A stretch of 15,985 nt of DNA from Catenibacterium sp. co_0103 (GCF_004168205.1 NZ_RCYB01000048.1:1-15985), one strand, 5' to 3'. Numbered from the stretch's first letter, positions 6,753 through 13,826 are shown. Numbers and translations are program-made. The notes: a model not told the origin generated them from the letters alone.

Positions 6753-8627
6753 ATGAAAATAACAGATTTGATGAGTAAAGAAGCCATCAAGATTCATGGA
6801 CATGCCTCTAGCAAGATGGATGCAATTGAACAAATGGTATCTTTAATGTATAGACAGGGTAATGTCTCTGATAAAGAAGTATATAAAGAAGCAGTTATAG
6901 AAAGAGAAAATCTTTCTACTACAGGTATGGTAGATGGTATTGCGATTCCTCATGCAAGAACAAATGCGATTACTCAAGCAGGTATTGCGGCAATGACACT
7001 ACCTGAGGGTGTAGATTATGAGTCTATGGATGGGCAGCCTACGACTCTTATTTTCTTGATTGGGGCACCGGATAATGGCGAAAATTTACATTTACAGGTA
7101 TTAAGTGAATTATCTACATTACTTATGGATCATGATTTCTGTGAAGATTTAAAGAATGCAGGAACACCTGAAGAATTCTTATCTATTATTGATTTAGCAC
7201 AAAGTGCTAAACATGAAGCAGAAACAGTAGAACATCCAGAAGTCTTAGCAGTCACTGCCTGCCCTACAGGAATTGCACATACTTATATGGCTGCAGAAGC
7301 ATTAGAAAAGAAAGCTAAAGAAATGGGTGTATCTATTAAAGTAGAAACACAGGGTTCAGTAGGGGTTAAGAATGAACTCACTCAAGAAGATATAGAAAAC
7401 GCAAAGGGTGTTATTATTGCGGCTGATAAGAATATCTCTTTAAACCGTTTTAATGGTTTACCACTTTATAGTTGTCCTGTGGCAAGAGGGATTGATGAAC
7501 CAGAAAAGCTTATTCAGATTATCTTAAATCAACGAGTACCAGTCTATAAGGGTGAAAAAATAAAAGTAGAAAATAATCAGGAAAAGGGATGGCGTATTCC
7601 TTATAAACATTTAATGAATGGTTTCTCTCATGCTTTACCTATTCTAGTGGCTGCAGGGTTTATGAGTGTATTTGCACTTGGTTTTACATTTCTTGAACAT
7701 ACACAGTACTTTGATATTTTGAATGTACTTGGAAATATTCTCTATTTATTTGTTTTACCTGTATTTTCAGGCTATATTGCGATGAGTATTGCGGATCGTC
7801 CAGCCTTAGGACCAGGACTAGTATGTGGTTATATTGCCTATAGTGGTTTTTCATTAAATTGGACTTATAACCCATATGACGCTCTAGCAAACTCATCAGG
7901 CTTCTTAGGAGCTATAGTAGGAGGTTTTCTTGCTGGATACTTAGTGCTTGCAGTAAAAAGATTGTTTAAGAATATTCCTGATATGTTTGATGGTATTAAA
8001 CCAGTTTTACTTTATCCAGTATTAGGTATACTTGCATCTGGTATAGCGATGATAGTACTTAATACATATTTAGTTAAGTGTCATACACTCATTATCGATC
8101 ATCTCTATGATCTGCCTCTTATTTCAGTCGTTATTATTGGTGCATCACTTGGTGCGATGATGTCTATTGATATGGGTGGACCTATTAATAAGTTTGCTTA
8201 TCTATTTGCGAATGCTTTAGTCTTTACTCAAGCCCCTAATTCAGATGTGATCATGGCTGCTGTAATGGGTGCTGGTATGATTCCACCTCTTGCGATTGGT
8301 TTCTCTACACTTATATTTAAGGAAAGATGGACTAAAGAAGAAAGAGGTACTACTTTAAAGAATATTATTATGGGCTTATCATTTGTATCAGAAGGGGCCA
8401 TTCCTTTTATGAAGAAGGATCAAAAGCACATCCTGCCTGCATGCATCTTAGGTTCATTTATTACAGGCGCACTATCTGCATACTATAAATGTGGTATAAA
8501 GGTACCTCATGGTGGTATCTGGGTGATCTATCTCATGACTAATCCATTTAAGTATGTCATAGCACTTCTAGCTGGTACAATTGTAGCAGGTCTTATTATT
8601 ACATTTACACACAAGTCTGAGAATTAA
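6753..8627 (+). CDS. PTS fructose-family EIIABC permease (single chain)
   Basis: A 624-residue sugar importer with all three PTS domains in the order A-B-C. EIIA spans residues 1-~148, with phospho-accepting H67 in GIAIPHART. EIIB spans ~163-262, with C170 in VTACPTGIAHTYMAAEAL. Membrane EIIC spans ~285-620, with about nine hydrophobic segments and conserved GPGLVCGYIAYSGFSLNW and MMSIDMGGPINK stretches. Phosphate passes from HPr to H67, then C170, then the incoming sugar. The FruA/MngA group uses fructose or fructose-like and mannosyl-glycerate substrates. Unlike standard fructose operons there is no 1-phosphofructokinase or DeoR regulator next to it, and a terminator follows at once, so the substrate is uncertain. 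Its length agrees with full-length family members. Confidence 0.92.
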   Translation: MKITDLMSKEAIKIHGHASSKMDAIEQMVSLMYRQGNVSDKEVYKEAVIERENLSTTGMVDGIAIPHARTNAITQAGIAAMTLPEGVDYESMDGQPTTLIFLIGAPDNGENLHLQVLSELSTLLMDHDFCEDLKNAGTPEEFLSIIDLAQSAKHEAETVEHPEVLAVTACPTGIAHTYMAAEALEKKAKEMGVSIKVETQGSVGVKNELTQEDIENAKGVIIAADKNISLNRFNGLPLYSCPVARGIDEPEKLIQIILNQRVPVYKGEKIKVENNQEKGWRIPYKHLMNGFSHALPILVAAGFMSVFALGFTFLEHTQYFDILNVLGNILYLFVLPVFSGYIAMSIADRPALGPGLVCGYIAYSGFSLNWTYNPYDALANSSGFLGAIVGGFLAGYLVLAVKRLFKNIPDMFDGIKPVLLYPVLGILASGIAMIVLNTYLVKCHTLIIDHLYDLPLISVVIIGASLGAMMSIDMGGPINKFAYLFANALVFTQAPNSDVIMAAVMGAGMIPPLAIGFSTLIFKERWTKEERGTTLKNIIMGLSFVSEGAIPFMKKDQKHILPACILGSFITGALSAYYKCGIKVPHGGIWVIYLMTNPFKYVIALLAGTIVAGLIITFTHKSEN

Positions 8628-8640
8628 CTCAGGCTTTTTT
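8613..8640 (+). terminator. Terminator of the PTS EIIABC gene
   Basis: AAGTCTGAG (8613-8621) / CTCAGGCTT (8628-8636), with one G-U pair, is followed by T to 8640. The TAA stop codon sits in the loop. Confidence 0.85.
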
Positions 8641-8645
8641 GACGT

Positions 8646-8710
8646 AAAAAAAGAGGCGCCTTGGCACCTCCCGCGATTGCAGGCTTCACGAGTATCTGCA
8701 ATCTAATCAC
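8646..8710 (-). ncRNA. Predicted ~65-nt orphan small RNA
   Basis: On the minus strand a promoter is followed by a transcript with two hairpins and a T-run. Hairpin 1 has a perfect 8-bp stem (GATTGCAG / CTGCAATC, plus positions 8696-8703 and 8675-8682) and a 13-base loop. Hairpin 2 is GC-rich: GAGGTGCC / GGCGCCTC (8670-8663 and 8660-8653, one G-U pair). Seven T follow (8652-8646). The one A-C mismatch in the plus-strand version becomes G-U on the minus strand, which supports minus transcription. No gene lies downstream in that direction, since the PTS gene converges on it, so it is probably a trans-acting sRNA, not a leader. I recognise no known RNA family. Both ends are predictions. Confidence 0.6.
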
Positions 8711-8716
8711 AAAAGT

Positions 8717-8746
8717 AATATAAAACTATATGGCACAGTAAGTCAA
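8717..8746 (-). promoter_or_regulatory. Promoter of the predicted small RNA
   Basis: TTGACT (8746-8741), an 18-base spacer and TATATT (8722-8717) on the minus strand. The expected start is G at about 8710, just before the first hairpin. Together with the terminator this defines a compact transcription unit. Confidence 0.6.
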
Positions 8747-8865
8747 TTATTATGAAAAAGAAAAAGCACAAAAGTTTAGATGGACACAAGAAAAATTTTA
8801 CATTTTACGTTTCTCATGGAGGTATAAGTAAAAACTTTATATAATTAAATAAATGAGGTGAAGCA

Positions 8866-9012
8866 ATGAATAAATTATTACTATTGCATGAATTACTTAA
8901 TATGGTAAATAAAGACAAGTGGGCTGAAATATATAATACAGACCATTATTTCAATATAAAACTATATGATTATAATTCTTTAGAGGATTATCAAGAAGCA
9001 ATAGAAGATTAA
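8866..9012 (+). CDS. 48-aa single-copy relative of the acidic repeat protein
   Basis: A short gene with GAGGTG about 5 bases before its ATG and a TATAAT at 8840-8845 upstream. Its 48 residues contain the segment LLNMVNKDKWAEIYNTDHYF and then the ending DYNSLEDYQEAIED. These align with residues ~10-48 of the next protein (TIKDLNKDRWVRKYNSHQRF ... YNTEENYLNALRD). It therefore holds the same N-terminal lead-in plus exactly one repeat unit. The next gene's Shine-Dalgarno overlaps its stop, so the two form one operon. It is either a real one-repeat protein or the remains of a duplicated repeat gene. Function is unknown. Confidence 0.6.
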   Translation: MNKLLLLHELLNMVNKDKWAEIYNTDHYFNIKLYDYNSLEDYQEAIED

Positions 9013-9021
9013 GGTGATACT

Positions 9022-9969
9022 ATGGGAAGAATATCAACACTATTTCAAACAATTAAAGATCTAAACAAAGATCGATGGGTCAGAAAATATAATTCTCATC
9101 AACGATTTTACGTTGATGTAGATTGGTATAATACTGAAGAAAACTATTTAAATGCACTACGTGATGATTGGAAATCTGAAGCAGATCCATTTGATGAATG
9201 TGATTATTATGTTGATGTAACTAAATATGATAATTTTGAAGACTATGAAAAAGCAGTTAATATATGTTTAGAACACCTTGAATGGATTGAAGAAGTATCT
9301 AGATATGGTGACTTTGATATTGATCCACAAAACTATAAAAATGAAGATACTTATCTAGATGCTCTAACAAAGAAGATAAAAGAGAAGTATGATCCTGAAA
9401 ATGAATTTTATTGTATTGATCCTCTAGATTATGATTCACCTGATGAATATTTTTATGAAATAAGTGAAAGAATACATTGGTTAGAACTATATGATCCAAA
9501 TCATCAATATCCTGTTGATCCAAGTGAGTTTAGTGATGAAGAAGACTATGTAGAAGCTGTCAATGAGTGGAAAGACTATGTTGCAAGTCTTGATGCAGAA
9601 TTAGATGAAGAAGTTTTAAAGTCTGATGATATGGATGATTATCGCAATAAAGCATTAAAACAAATGTCTAGAAAACGTCCAAACTCTGTTGAGTATCATT
9701 TGGATAATATAGTAGAAGTTTCTCAAGAGGGTGATGTATCTGAAGATGATAAAAAATCTTGGGAAGATAAACATAATTTCTATAATTCATTTAGTTCAGT
9801 TGATCCTACACAGTATGATCGTGAATTAGATTATCTTGATGATTTACGTAAACAATGGAAAGAATACTATGACCCTTCTGATATGTATGATGTAGATCCA
9901 AAGGATTATGATAATGAAGAGGAGTATATGGAAGCTATTAAACAATATATTAAATCCAAGTATAGGTAA
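9022..9969 (+). CDS. Acidic repeat protein, seven ~33-aa Tyr/Asp-rich units (315 aa)
   Basis: A 315-residue, very acidic protein without signal peptide or membrane segment. It consists of a ~33-residue unit of the form W-x(3)-YDP-x(4)-Y-x-VDP-x(2)-YD-x-EE-x-Y-x-x-A-x-(5)-W. Units lie at about 19-50, 51-88, 89-120, 121-153, 154-186, 247-279 and 280-315. A spacer without the repeat (187-246) is richer in Lys and Arg (KALKQMSRKRP). Each unit is likely a loop with a VDP turn, then a helix (EEEYMEAIKQY type). AAGGTG at 9011-9016 is the ribosome binding site and overlaps the stop of the 48-aa gene, which carries one more copy. I do not recognise a named family. Repeated acidic helices suggest protein or cation binding, but this is only inference. 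Confidence 0.85.
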   Translation: MGRISTLFQTIKDLNKDRWVRKYNSHQRFYVDVDWYNTEENYLNALRDDWKSEADPFDECDYYVDVTKYDNFEDYEKAVNICLEHLEWIEEVSRYGDFDIDPQNYKNEDTYLDALTKKIKEKYDPENEFYCIDPLDYDSPDEYFYEISERIHWLELYDPNHQYPVDPSEFSDEEDYVEAVNEWKDYVASLDAELDEEVLKSDDMDDYRNKALKQMSRKRPNSVEYHLDNIVEVSQEGDVSEDDKKSWEDKHNFYNSFSSVDPTQYDRELDYLDDLRKQWKEYYDPSDMYDVDPKDYDNEEEYMEAIKQYIKSKYR

Positions 9970-9987
9970 TATTTCTCTATGTATATT

Positions 9988-10009
9988 TGTTATACTACGA
10001 TATATAACA
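9988..10009 (+). repeat. AT-rich inverted repeat after the repeat-protein gene
   Basis: TGTTATA (9988-9994) and TATAACA (10003-10009) pair around an 8-base loop 19 bases after the stop. There is no T-tract, so terminator function is doubtful. Confidence 0.3.
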
Positions 10010-10072
10010 TACGCTTACATTTATGATAAACATAAAACATATAAATAAATTTGCTTTTTTCGAAATAAACTG

Positions 10073-10100
10073 TTGACAAATGAAAATATCAGACTATTAT
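10073..10100 (+). promoter_or_regulatory. Promoter of the T-box/cstA unit
   Basis: A perfect -35 TTGACA (10073-10078) is followed by TATTAT (10095-10100, 16-base spacer); TTATAT at 10097-10102 with an 18-base spacer is an alternative -10. The start is near 10108, just ahead of T-box Stem I. Confidence 0.8.
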
Positions 10101-10107
10101 ATAAACA

Positions 10108-10380
10108 TACATACGAAACAGAGCGATGAACAAGATACGATTTCTAATCCGCTTCCTATAGAGAGCATCCAGTTGGTGGAAAGGATGCAGGTAATGATTA
10201 TGGGACCATCCCTTGTGAGCTGTTTTCTTGAAAATAATAGTAAAGAAATCCGTAATTTCTGCGTTAAAGAAATAGCATTCATGGGATGTGAAGTGGTGAT
10301 GTAAATCACAATCTAAGTGGTACCGCGGAAACGAAGGTTTTCGTCTTAGGCAGGTCATTCTAAGACGAAAGCCTTTTTTA
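10108..10380 (+). promoter_or_regulatory. T-box riboswitch leader of cstA
   Basis: A tRNA-sensing leader. Stem I has the AGAG bulge and a distal stem GCATCC / GGATGC (10165-10170, 10183-10188) with the GTTGGTGGAAA loop. Lower stem ACAAG / CTTGT lies at 10130-10134 / 10212-10216. The T-box core TAAGTGGTACCGCGG is at 10314-10328. Small hairpins lie at 10244-10260 and 10296-10309 (GTGAT-GTAA-ATCAC, likely Stem III). Antiterminator arms CTAAG (10313-10317) and CTTAG (10345-10349) compete with the terminator. By spacing, the specifier codon is most likely AUC (10208-10210, Ile); ACC (10205-10207, Thr) is the alternative. The UGGU bulge would pair with a tRNA ending A73-CCA. Uncharged tRNA should allow transcription of cstA. 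Confidence 0.93.
10336..10379 (+). terminator. Conditional terminator of the T-box
   Basis: A 14-bp stem (10336-10349 / 10360-10373, one G-U pair) with a 10-base loop is followed by six T. Its left arm contains the CTTAG used by the antiterminator, so the two folds exclude each other. Confidence 0.92.
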
Positions 10381-10424
10381 TATCTGTTTTATATGTATAA
10401 AGTAATTCTGGGGGGAATTTATTT

Positions 10425-12131
10425 ATGAATGGTTTACTTTTACTTGGATTAGCAGCCCTTATCCTAGTAGTAGCCTATCTATGTTATGGTCGCTATTTAG
10501 TAAAAACTTGGGGTATTGATCCTAATGCAACAACACCTGCTGTTGCAAAAGAAGATGGCGTAGACTATGTACCAACTAATAAATGGACAGTCTTTGCTCA
10601 TCAGTTCTCATCTATCGCTGGTGCTGGACCAGTTACTGGACCAGTTATGGCTATGATGTTTGGTTGGTTACCTGCATTCTTATGGGTAGTCATCGGTGGT
10701 GTATTCTTCGGTGCTGTACAGGACTTCGGTGCACTTTATGCTTCAGTTAAATCTGAAGGTAAGTCAATGGGTCAGATTATCGAAAAATACATTGGTAGAA
10801 CTGGTAAGAAATTATTCTTCTTATTCTGCTGGGTCTTCACATTAATCGTTATTGCTGCTTTTGCAGACATGGTTGCTGGAACATTCAATGGTTTCAGTGC
10901 TGAAGGAGCTAAGCTTGCACCTAATGCCAGTGCTGCTTCTATCTCTATTCTTTATGTATTTGTTGCTATGGCATTTGGTTTATTATTACGTAAAGTTAAC
11001 CTTGAAGGTTGGCCAAAAGTTGTACTTGGAATTGTATTAATCGTTGCAATGCTTGCAGTTGGTATCAAATTCCCAGTATATGCAACTAAACAAACTTGGA
11101 TCTATTTAGTATTCGTGTATATTTTCTTTGCATCTGTTACACCAATGTGGTTATTAAAAGGTCCACGTGACTACTTAACTACATTCCTATTCATCGGTAT
11201 GATTGCAGCAGCAGTTGTAGGTGTATTTATGAGTAACCCAACTGTTACTGTACCAGCGTTCACTGGATTCAAATCAGCTACAGGAAGTTACTTATTCCCA
11301 ACATTATTCGTAACTATCGCTTGTGGTGCCGTATCTGGTTTCCATTCTCTTGTATCTTCAGAAACTTCTTCTAAGATGATCAAGAATGAAAAAGATATGC
11401 TTCAGGTTGGTTATGGTTCAATGTTGTTAGAATCATTACTTGCAGTATTAGTTATCGTTATCGTTGGTTCATTACCAAACTTAAAACAGACTGGTGTCTT
11501 AGATTCAGCTCTTGCTAATATGGCTTTAGCTGATACAGCTACACCTTTCACTAAGTTCTCTGCTGGTGTTACTGGCTTAGTAGCACAGCTTGGTTTACCA
11601 CAGTCTTGGGGACTTTGTATCATGACTATGTTTGTTTCAGCTCTTGCATTAACTTCTCTTGATGCAGTAGCTAGAATCTCACGTATGTCTTTCCAGGAAT
11701 TCTTCGAAGTAGAAGAAGGAGAAACTCCATCACAGTTAGTATCTGTCTTAACTAATAAATACGTTTCAACACTTATTTCACTCTTCTTTGGTTATTTATT
11801 AAGCTTAGGCGGATATGTTAACATCTGGCCATTATTCGGTTCAGCAAACCAGTTACTTGCTGCAATGGTATTAATCTCACTTGTTGTATTCTTAAAGGTT
11901 ACTGGAAGAAAAGGTTTCATGTTATATGTACCAATGGTATTAATGTTCATTGTTACTATGACAGCTTTAGTGCAGGCTATCTATGCAATTGTAATGAAGC
12001 TATTTGTTGCTGGTGGATTTATGATTATGACAGATGGTTTACAGTTAGTTGTTGCCGTATTATTAGTCGCTCTTGGACTTATGATTACTTTCCATTCAAC
12101 TGGTAAGTTAGTTAATTCAAAAGCTGAATAA
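10425..12131 (+). CDS. cstA: CstA-family carbon starvation/peptide transporter
   Basis: A 568-residue membrane protein with about 16 hydrophobic segments. Family hallmarks include FAHQFSSIAGAGPVTGPVMA, the MFGWLPAFLWV stretch, GAVQDFGALYASVKSEGKSMG, and CGAVSGFHSLVSSETSSKMI in the core. It is shorter than E. coli CstA and BtsT (about 700 residues), as is common in Firmicutes. Known relatives import peptides or pyruvate. Here the gene is controlled by a T-box, which normally governs amino-acid supply, so uptake of an amino acid or peptides is the better guess. The start is set by GGGGGGAA at 10410-10417, 7 bases before the ATG. It is a single-gene unit between its leader and a terminator. Confidence 0.93.
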   Translation: MNGLLLLGLAALILVVAYLCYGRYLVKTWGIDPNATTPAVAKEDGVDYVPTNKWTVFAHQFSSIAGAGPVTGPVMAMMFGWLPAFLWVVIGGVFFGAVQDFGALYASVKSEGKSMGQIIEKYIGRTGKKLFFLFCWVFTLIVIAAFADMVAGTFNGFSAEGAKLAPNASAASISILYVFVAMAFGLLLRKVNLEGWPKVVLGIVLIVAMLAVGIKFPVYATKQTWIYLVFVYIFFASVTPMWLLKGPRDYLTTFLFIGMIAAAVVGVFMSNPTVTVPAFTGFKSATGSYLFPTLFVTIACGAVSGFHSLVSSETSSKMIKNEKDMLQVGYGSMLLESLLAVLVIVIVGSLPNLKQTGVLDSALANMALADTATPFTKFSAGVTGLVAQLGLPQSWGLCIMTMFVSALALTSLDAVARISRMSFQEFFEVEEGETPSQLVSVLTNKYVSTLISLFFGYLLSLGGYVNIWPLFGSANQLLAAMVLISLVVFLKVTGRKGFMLYVPMVLMFIVTMTALVQAIYAIVMKLFVAGGFMIMTDGLQLVVAVLLVALGLMITFHSTGKLVNSKAE

Positions 12132-12139
12132 TTTATACT

Positions 12140-12167
12140 AAAGTCCCTACATCTAGGGGCTTTTTTT
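12140..12167 (+). terminator. Terminator of cstA
   Basis: AGTCCCTA (12142-12149) / TAGGGGCT (12154-12161), with one G-U pair and loop CATC, is followed by seven T. Confidence 0.9.
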
Positions 12168-12385
12168 CATGTCTTGAAAAGTGAAAATTTAATCACGGAA
12201 TAACTTTACACATACTCATATATTTATAAAAAAGGATTATATCGATATAATCATTACACTTAGGATAAACACAAATATTAGGATTGTTCAATCATAAAAA
12301 CGAGAAATAATGCCAGTTTTGTAATTGTTAAAATCATAAATAACTATAATACTGTTACATATTAAAAGAAATTTACAAAAGGGTA
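12168..12385. other. Non-coding AT-rich stretch with dyads, no gene seen
   Basis: Between the cstA terminator and the next promoter I see no open frame with a ribosome binding site. It contains an 18-bp palindrome (listed separately). A smaller dyad GATTG-TT-CAATC near 12283-12294 shares the GGATT...AATCAT frame with that palindrome. A GTGA-N8-TCAC dyad lies at 12181-12196. Confidence 0.5.
12235..12252. repeat. 18-bp perfect palindrome
   Basis: GATTATATCGATATAATC is fully self-complementary. It sits 134 bases upstream of the nearest plus-strand promoter and has no T-tract. A dimeric DNA-binding protein site is the likely meaning. Confidence 0.6.
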
Positions 12386-12414
12386 TTGACGAGTAAAAAA
12401 ATGTTTCTTAAAAT
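12386..12414 (+). promoter_or_regulatory. Promoter of the structured RNA
   Basis: TTGACG (12386-12391), a 17-base spacer and TAAAAT (12409-12414) predict a start at about G12421, exactly at the base of the first hairpin. Confidence 0.7.
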
Positions 12415-12420
12415 AGACTT

Positions 12421-12556
12421 GTGTCTAGAGAGCGGACACAGCAAACTGCCCTAAAGCATGTTCTATAACTAGTCATGTAGAGCATGCTGGTTCCTAGAAC
12501 CGGGGCACTTTGTTTTATATATTCAGACACGATTCTTAGGAGTCGTGTGTTTTTTA
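12421..12556 (+). ncRNA. Structured ~136-nt RNA: orphan riboswitch candidate or sRNA
   Basis: Hairpin 1 is GTGTC / GACAC (12421-12425, 12435-12439). A 10-position stem CAAACTGCCC / GGGCACTTTG (12442-12451, 12503-12512, one C-C mismatch) closes a three-way junction. The junction holds an 11-bp hairpin (12455-12465 / 12478-12488, 12-base loop) and GGTTC-CTA-GAACC (12489-12501). A terminator follows: ACACGATTC (12527-12535) / GAGTCGTGT (12540-12548), then six T. GACAC occurs again at 12526-12530 in the terminator's left arm, so the 5' GTGTC could pair there instead, a switch-like design. The MFS gene 72 bases downstream also has its own promoter, so a free sRNA is equally possible. I could not match it to the riboswitch classes I know. 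Confidence 0.65.
12527..12555 (+). terminator. Terminator of the structured RNA
   Basis: A 9-bp stem with one G-U pair, loop TTAG and a TTTTTT tail. Confidence 0.88.
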
Positions 12557-12571
12557 TTATTAAGAAAATAG

Positions 12572-12601
12572 TTGTCCCTCTTTTGATAAATACTATATAA
12601 T
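12572..12601 (+). promoter_or_regulatory. Promoter of the MFS transporter
   Basis: TTGTCC (12572-12577), an 18-base spacer and consensus TATAAT (12596-12601). Transcription from here would start near 12608 and bypass the structured RNA. It also excludes most of any longer leader and favours ATG 12628 as the start codon. Confidence 0.7.
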
Positions 12602-12627
12602 ACCTAAGGTTATTGAGGGAGGAAATT

Positions 12628-13788
12628 ATGAAACGCTTACAAATGAAATACAATTGTATCCAGTTCTTATATTGGATTACTAACTGTACGATTTTTGGTT
12701 ATGTAGCCATTTTCTTACAATATAAAGGCTTATCAAATACAGAAATTGGTATAGTAACTGCAATGGGAAGTATTATGATGCTTATACTTTCAGCTAATAT
12801 CTCTAACTTGCCAAACAAGTATGAAGCACTCACACCACATAATGTGATCTTAGGAATCTATGCTATACTATTCGCATCATTTAGTGCTCTTTATTTTATG
12901 ACACTACCTAAAGTAGTCGTCATGGTACTATATATCGCATTATTATTCCTGGTTACTTGTGTTGTTCCATTTTTATCACAATTTGCGATGGACTATGTCA
13001 AGATGGGGCATGATATTAACTTTGGACTTGCAAGAGGACTTGGTTCATTCTCTTATGCATCTAGTGCCTTTTTAATGGGTTACTTAGTAGAATGGCTTGA
13101 ACCATCTGTTATCTACATTGTCTTTATTATCTCAAGTGTTCTATTTATCATTAACCTGCTTGTCCTACCACATTCTACTATTAGGAACGCATCAACAGAA
13201 AAGCCAGCCAATCCATTTGGCTTGATCACGAAATATAAGAAGTTCTTCTTATTCTTACTTGGATTTGGATTTGCGATTGCGGGTGCGACATCTTTATCTA
13301 CTTACTTGATTAATATTGTTAAGAAGCTTGGTGGAGATTCATCATTCTATGGTATAGCCATCTTCTTTATGGCAGCCAGTGAAACACCATTTATGACAAT
13401 GACATATCGCTTAAAGAAAAAATTTGGACCTGAAAAGCTCATTGTCTTTGGCTTAGTCATGTATATCTTTAGAAACTTCTTAATTGCTTTAGCACCTAAC
13501 CTTATTGTCTTATTAATTGGTATGGTGTTCCAGGGATGTTCATATGGCTTACTATTTGCCACTTATACATATTACTGTAATGATGCCCTAGCTGAATCAG
13601 ATCAGATGGCAGGTCAGACTCTTATCACAATGATGGCCAATGGTTTTGGCTTCTGTTTAGGTAATTATCTAGGTGGTGTCTTACAGGATACATTAGGACT
13701 ACAAAGCATGTTGATTTTTGCGATGGTTGTTACACTTGTAGGTGCTCTTATTGGTGTATGTACATATAAGTTTATGAAGGAAGATTAG
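12628..13788 (+). CDS. MFS transporter, LacY-like (MFS_1_like / nucleoside-oligosaccharide symporter group)
   Basis: A 386-residue inner-membrane carrier with 12 predicted helices and a charged central loop near residues 187-205. The first helix FLYWITNCTIFGYVAIFLQYKGLSNTEIG, the loop after it, and GLARGLGSFSYASSAFLMGYL resemble the LacY/NupG-like branch of the major facilitator superfamily. The RGLGSFSYA stretch matches the R-x-x-G-S-x-x-Y/F-A pattern of that branch. The ATG at 12628 follows GGGAGG (12617-12622); a TTG at 12613 in frame overlaps the ribosome binding site and is not used. Substrates of this branch are sugars or nucleosides, usually with a proton. The neighbours do not narrow it down, and export is not excluded. 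A terminator overlaps the stop codon. Confidence 0.88.
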   Translation: MKRLQMKYNCIQFLYWITNCTIFGYVAIFLQYKGLSNTEIGIVTAMGSIMMLILSANISNLPNKYEALTPHNVILGIYAILFASFSALYFMTLPKVVVMVLYIALLFLVTCVVPFLSQFAMDYVKMGHDINFGLARGLGSFSYASSAFLMGYLVEWLEPSVIYIVFIISSVLFIINLLVLPHSTIRNASTEKPANPFGLITKYKKFFLFLLGFGFAIAGATSLSTYLINIVKKLGGDSSFYGIAIFFMAASETPFMTMTYRLKKKFGPEKLIVFGLVMYIFRNFLIALAPNLIVLLIGMVFQGCSYGLLFATYTYYCNDALAESDQMAGQTLITMMANGFGFCLGNYLGGVLQDTLGLQSMLIFAMVVTLVGALIGVCTYKFMKED

Positions 13789-13802
13789 TCTTCCTTTTTT
13801 TT
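13777..13802 (+). terminator. Terminator of the MFS gene
   Basis: AAGGAAGA (13777-13784) / TCTTCCTT (13789-13796) pair around the loop TTAG, which carries the TAG stop. A run of eight T follows. Confidence 0.92.
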
Positions 13803-13826
13803 GCTTCAAAAAATGAGTGTTAGGGG

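Noticed and set aside
8752..8844. 30-aa Lys-rich frame between the small RNA and the repeat genes
   Set aside because: No ribosome binding site, no homology recognised, and its start region overlaps the small-RNA promoter.
10080..10304. 74-aa plus-strand frame and two minus-strand frames over the cstA leader
   Set aside because: They lie within the T-box RNA, lack ribosome binding sites, and the plus frame starts upstream of the predicted transcript start.
12181..12196. GTGA-N8-TCAC as a CRP-like binding site
   Set aside because: The spacer is 8, not 6, and the flanking T/A bases do not match; kept only as a minor dyad.
12489..12501. Resemblance of GGTTCCTAG to the preQ1-I riboswitch core
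   Set aside because: The preQ1 A-rich tail and downstream pairing are missing; here it is simply a 5-bp hairpin with a CTA loop.
12613..12627. TTG start giving five extra residues on the MFS transporter
   Set aside because: These codons are the ribosome binding site itself (GAGGGAGG); ATG 12628 has ideal spacing.
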